From NCBI GenBank assembly GCA_903904755.1, contig CAIVDV010000045.1, positions 1-43,283 of the forward strand: a stretch of DNA of 43,283 bases. Direction: 5' to 3'. A program made the position numbers and the translations under genes. The notes beneath the pieces were generated by a model that was not told the DNA's origin, made no database searches, and was given only the letters and a program-made list of their open reading frames with translations. Below, piece after piece: positions 40,557-43,283 of this stretch; positions within the stretch are counted from its first letter, which is position 1; each line of letters begins with the position of its first letter. Source of the stretch: an uncultured Acidobacteriaceae bacterium (lineage in GTDB: Bacteria > Acidobacteriota > Terriglobia > Terriglobales > Acidobacteriaceae).

Positions 40557-41870
40557 CTATTTCAGGTGGATGACGGGGTTGCGGTCGGGGTGGGTGGGGT
40601 CTTTGATGATTTGGCCGCCCTTCATGACAAACGGCACGGAGTACATTACCGTGATGTCGGTGAGGGGGTCGCCTTTGACGGCGATGATGTCGGCGTAGTG
40701 GCCGGGTTCGATGGAGCCGAACTGGTTGTCTTTGCCGAGCATGGTGGCGGCGTTGATGGTGGCTGCCTGGAGCGCGCCGAGGTTGGAGAGGCCGCCGGCG
40801 ACGAGTGCGCCGAACTCGCGGGAGACAGATTCGTCAACGTCGTCGTCATCGACGCCGTAGACGATTTTGATGTGGTGGGCGAGGGCGAGGCGGAAGGCGG
40901 GGCCCTGAGCGGCGATGATTTCCTGGCCCTTGGCGAAGGAGTCCGGGTCGCGGCCCTTGGAGAGGCCGGTTTCCATGTCGTGCTGGAAGCAATAGAGGGT
41001 GGGAACGAGCCATGTGCCGTGCTGCTCCATGAGGGTGGCCCCCTCTTCGTCGAGCATGGTGCCGTGCTCGATGGAGTCGACGCCGGCGCGGACAGCGGCC
41101 TTGATGCCGATGGCTCCCTCGGCGTGGGCCATGACCTTTTTGCCGGCGCGGTGGGCGACTTCGACGGCCTTGGCCATCTGCTCTTCACTGAGTTCGAGGA
41201 CGTGGTAGTCGGAGATGGGGTCCATGACGCCGCCGGTGGCCATGAGTTTGATCCAGTCGGCGCCGTACTTGATGTCGCGGCGGACGACGCGTGCGACGTC
41301 ATCGACGGTGTCGGCGATGTTGGTTTTGTCGGGGACGTGGAAGTCGGGCGAGAGGGGGAATCCGTCGCCGTGGCCACCGGTGAGGGAGACGCAGGAGCCG
41401 GCTGCGGAGATGCGGGGCCCGAGGATGAGGCCGCGCTTGACGGAGTCTCGGAGGGCGAACTGGGGGTAGTCTGAGGGGCCTTCGCAGGCATCGCGGACAG
41501 CGGTGAATCCGTGGTCGAGCCAGAGGCGGAGGTTGTAGACGCCCCAGAGGGTGGCCTGGGGGGCGGAGGTGCGGAGGCCGGTGGCGACGGATTGGCTGGT
41601 GGGGTCGGAGAGGATGTGGCCGTGGGCGTCGATGAGGCCGGGGAGGACGGTGTAGGTGCTGAGGTCGGTGATGGGGAGGTTGGCGGGGGCGGCGTCCTGT
41701 ATGGAGAGGACGCGGTCGGCAGCGAGGAGGATGTAGGCGTGGCTGCGGACCTGGCCGGTGCGGACGTCGATGAGTTTGCCGGCGAGGATGGCGGCGGTGG
41801 GCTGGGGCGCCTGGGCGGGGAGGAGAGAGGCGGAGAGGAGGAGACCGAGGGCGAAATGGCGGATTTTCAT
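40557..41870 (-). CDS. Exported metal-dependent amidohydrolase (prolidase/imidazolonepropionase-like)
   Basis: A 437-residue amidohydrolase-superfamily enzyme with a signal peptide (KIRHFALGLLLSASLLPAQA). Metal-site motifs occur in order: DAHGHIL, the likely carboxylated Lys in WIKLMATGG, His in MAHAEG, His in DSIEHGTML and Asp in VYGVDDDDVD. The barrel pattern resembles the Xaa-Pro dipeptidase/imidazolonepropionase-like group that hydrolyses dipeptides or small amides. ATG 41870 starts the signal peptide; a longer frame to 41990 begins with an unlikely Pro/His-rich leader. A good promoter lies at 41934-41961. The gene is convergent with the rhamnose operon and is probably independent of it. 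Confidence 0.9.
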   Translation of the reverse strand: MKIRHFALGLLLSASLLPAQAPQPTAAILAGKLIDVRTGQVRSHAYILLAADRVLSIQDAAPANLPITDLSTYTVLPGLIDAHGHILSDPTSQSVATGLRTSAPQATLWGVYNLRLWLDHGFTAVRDACEGPSDYPQFALRDSVKRGLILGPRISAAGSCVSLTGGHGDGFPLSPDFHVPDKTNIADTVDDVARVVRRDIKYGADWIKLMATGGVMDPISDYHVLELSEEQMAKAVEVAHRAGKKVMAHAEGAIGIKAAVRAGVDSIEHGTMLDEEGATLMEQHGTWLVPTLYCFQHDMETGLSKGRDPDSFAKGQEIIAAQGPAFRLALAHHIKIVYGVDDDDVDESVSREFGALVAGGLSNLGALQAATINAATMLGKDNQFGSIEPGHYADIIAVKGDPLTDITVMYSVPFVMKGGQIIKDPTHPDRNPVIHLK

Positions 41871-41933
41871 GGTTGATGGGAAGGTATCACGGAGGGGTGG
41901 AGGAATGGGAGGGGGGAGGGGGGGGGTCTGCGA

Positions 41934-41961
41934 AATATAGCTCCTATGTTGTTGATGGCAA
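41934..41961 (-). promoter_or_regulatory. Promoter of the amidohydrolase gene
   Basis: On the minus strand TTGCCA (41961-41956) and TATATT (41939-41934) match -35 and -10 at five of six positions each, with 16 bases between. The amidohydrolase ATG is 63 bases downstream of the -10. Confidence 0.6.
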
Positions 41962-42429
41962 GATGGTTGAGGGGTTGTTACCTGGTGCATTTTGATGTGT
42001 TTTTGTGGGCATATTGTGTGTTTTCGGGGGGCTTTTGATGGATTTCGAGCAGCCGGGTGATGTTACTTGGGTACTGTGGGTTACGGTTTGGGGTCTTGGA
42101 GAGCTGTATTGATTGTGCGCCTTTTCAGCGTAATTACCGGCAAGGGTATGGGGGAGAATTTTGGAGGGTCAGGGGTCAGTTGGGGGGATCGGTTATTCCC
42201 CGGTGGCGAGCGCCAGGGAGGGGGAGCCACCGCCGCATGTCGCGGAGTGGCGCCGTCCCTACGGGACTCCTGGGTGGGAATACCCAGCGTTGAAACGCTG
42301 GGCTAAGGTACGCTGCGCCTACGGTGCGGGTTTTGGGGCTTTCGGGGCGGGGTTGGCAGGTCCATGGGGGAGATGCAGGTCCTTCGACTCGCTGCGCTCG
42401 CTCAGGATGACCCCGCTTTTGTGGTGGGT
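41962..42429. other. Gene-free stretch with lower GC and a palindromic repeat
   Basis: No coding sequence is supported here. The part from about 41940 to 42140 is clearly richer in T and lower in GC than the flanks. From about 42200 to 42415 it changes to short palindromic, repeat-like sequence, including a perfect 9-bp hairpin CCCAGCGTT/AACGCTGGG (42283-42302) and a CTTCGACTCGCTGCGCTCGC segment. Such blocks commonly recur between genes in GC-rich genomes, but no second copy is in this window. Confidence 0.5.
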
Positions 42430-42951
42430 TCAGAGTTGGGGTGGAGGGGTGGGGGATTCGCTTTTGCGAGGGATGAGGGAGTCGAGGAGGAGGAGGCAGG
42501 CGCCGGTGACGATGGCGGAGTCGGCGACGTTGAAGTCGGGCCAGTGGTAGTGGATGATGTGGACCTCGAGGAAGTCGACGACGGAGGCGAATCGGATGCG
42601 GTCGTAGAGGTTGCCGATGGCTCCGCCGAGGATGAGGGCGAGGGAGATGTTGGTGGCGGATAAGGAGCGGCCGAGGTAGATGAGGGCGCCGAGGACGGCG
42701 AGGACGGCGGCGGCGGAGAAGGTGATGAGGGCCCAGCGGACGTGGTCGGGGGAGGCGGAGTCGGCAAAGAGGGAGAAGGCAGCGCCGTCGTTGAGGACGT
42801 GGGAGATGCGAAAGAAGCCGGGGATGATGGGTATGGCCTGACCGAGCTCAATGTGGGAGGAGACCCAGAGCTTGGAGGCGCGGTCGAGGATGATGACGGC
42901 GGCGGAGATGGCGAGGAGCCAGGGAAGGCGGCGGGGGAAGGCGAGGCTCAC
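42430..42951 (-). CDS. lspA: Lipoprotein signal peptidase (signal peptidase II)
   Basis: A 173-residue inner-membrane aspartyl protease that removes lipoprotein signal peptides. It has four membrane helices. The conserved parts are LDRASKLWV, NDGAAFSLFAD, and the catalytic pair in GGAIGNLYDRIRF and VVDFLEVHI. The GTG start at 42951 overlaps the ileS stop as GTGA; a longer frame upstream would run inside ileS and is not real. The ileS-lspA order is common in bacteria. Confidence 0.95.
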   Translation of the reverse strand: MSLAFPRRLPWLLAISAAVIILDRASKLWVSSHIELGQAIPIIPGFFRISHVLNDGAAFSLFADSASPDHVRWALITFSAAAVLAVLGALIYLGRSLSATNISLALILGGAIGNLYDRIRFASVVDFLEVHIIHYHWPDFNVADSAIVTGACLLLLDSLIPRKSESPTPPPQL

Positions 42952-43283
42952 TGGGAGACCTCGCTGGAGGGGGCGGGGGGCTGGATGCCCATGGCCTGGA
43001 GTGCGCCGTGGCAGCGGGTGCAGACGTGCTGCCAGGCGCCGTAGGGGGCGACTTCGGGCATGTAGTTCCAGCAGCGGTTGCACTTGTGGCCGGAGGCGGG
43101 GCGGACGATGGCGGTGAGTTCGGTGCCGGGAGTTGCTGATTCGGCGACCGAGACGGAGGAAACGTTGAGGACTTCTTTCAGGCTTGGGGCGTAAGTGCGC
43201 AACAGGGCGAGGGTTTCGCCGGAAGCGAGTAGTTCAACCTCTGCTTCAAGGCCCTTGCCGATGGTCTTGGCCTGGCGTGCTTC
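42948..43283 (-). CDS. ileS: Isoleucyl-tRNA synthetase, 3' end only
   Basis: The last 111 residues of IleS; the gene continues beyond the right edge of the window. The segment contains IGKGLEAEVELLASG, as in the IleRS C-terminal region, and the terminal zinc-binding pair HKCNRCWNYMP and CTRCHGAL. The enzyme charges tRNA-Ile. Its stop overlaps the lspA GTG start, so the two are translationally coupled. Confidence 0.95.
   Translation of the reverse strand, partial: EARQAKTIGKGLEAEVELLASGETLALLRTYAPSLKEVLNVSSVSVAESATPGTELTAIVRPASGHKCNRCWNYMPEVAPYGAWQHVCTRCHGALQAMGIQPPAPSSEVSQ

Noticed and set aside
1-43283. Prophage, integrase, transposase or defence island
   Set aside because: No such proteins were recognised in any frame; only the non-coding palindromic repeats suggest past mobility.

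Overview
The window looks like a chromosomal segment of an acidobacterium of the Terriglobia/Acidobacteriaceae type (Granulicella, Edaphobacter or Terriglobus-like). This is an inference from the high GC content, the many secreted polysaccharide- and ester-active enzymes, the TPR-CHAT protein next to an ECF sigma factor, the bifunctional rhamnulose-1-phosphate aldolase/dehydrogenase and the GH116 enzyme. No phage, integrase, transposase or CRISPR array was found, and the gene content reads as core plus niche-specific metabolism.

Layout. 1-3573: hairpin, promoter and a five-PAS GGDEF-EAL c-di-GMP protein. 3611-7748 (minus): an apparent operon of ECF sigma factor, zinc-finger membrane anti-sigma factor with an outer TPR-like region, and an exported TPR-CHAT protein. 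7988-11821 (plus): large secreted protein with five Ig-like repeats and a heparinase-like lyase region, ending at a strong terminator. 11916-12154 (minus): an unannotated structured RNA with its own promoter and terminator. 12293-15878: HAD phosphatase, class I/II aminotransferase and a GT-C-like membrane protein. 16066-21751: exported M28 carboxypeptidase, MBL hydrolase, pyruvyltransferase plus flippase pair, and secG. 21836-21920: tRNA-Leu(GAG). 21980-25287 (minus): Tat-exported GH116 glycosidase and a small exported partner. 25556-30429: an acyltransferase-3, an MBOAT/SGNH acyl-transfer pair and a CDF metal transporter.

30633-40490 is an L-rhamnose utilisation locus: symporter RhaT, isomerase RhaI, kinase RhaB and a fused aldolase/lactaldehyde dehydrogenase. 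It also holds a regulator in which an IclR-type HTH is joined to a sugar-binding periplasmic-protein-like domain, a HAD phosphatase, and a tannase/feruloyl-esterase-type enzyme in the transporter operon. Together these would take up rhamnose, convert it to DHAP and L-lactate, and perhaps release it from esterified plant material. An amidohydrolase, a 470-base repeat-bearing intergenic stretch, lspA and the 3' end of ileS close the window.

The least explained items are the sigma/anti-sigma/CHAT module, the chimeric rhamnose regulator, the minus-strand RNA at 11916-12154, and two copies of a 114-base palindromic element at 25297 and 30517. All functional calls come from reading motifs by eye; no database search was run.
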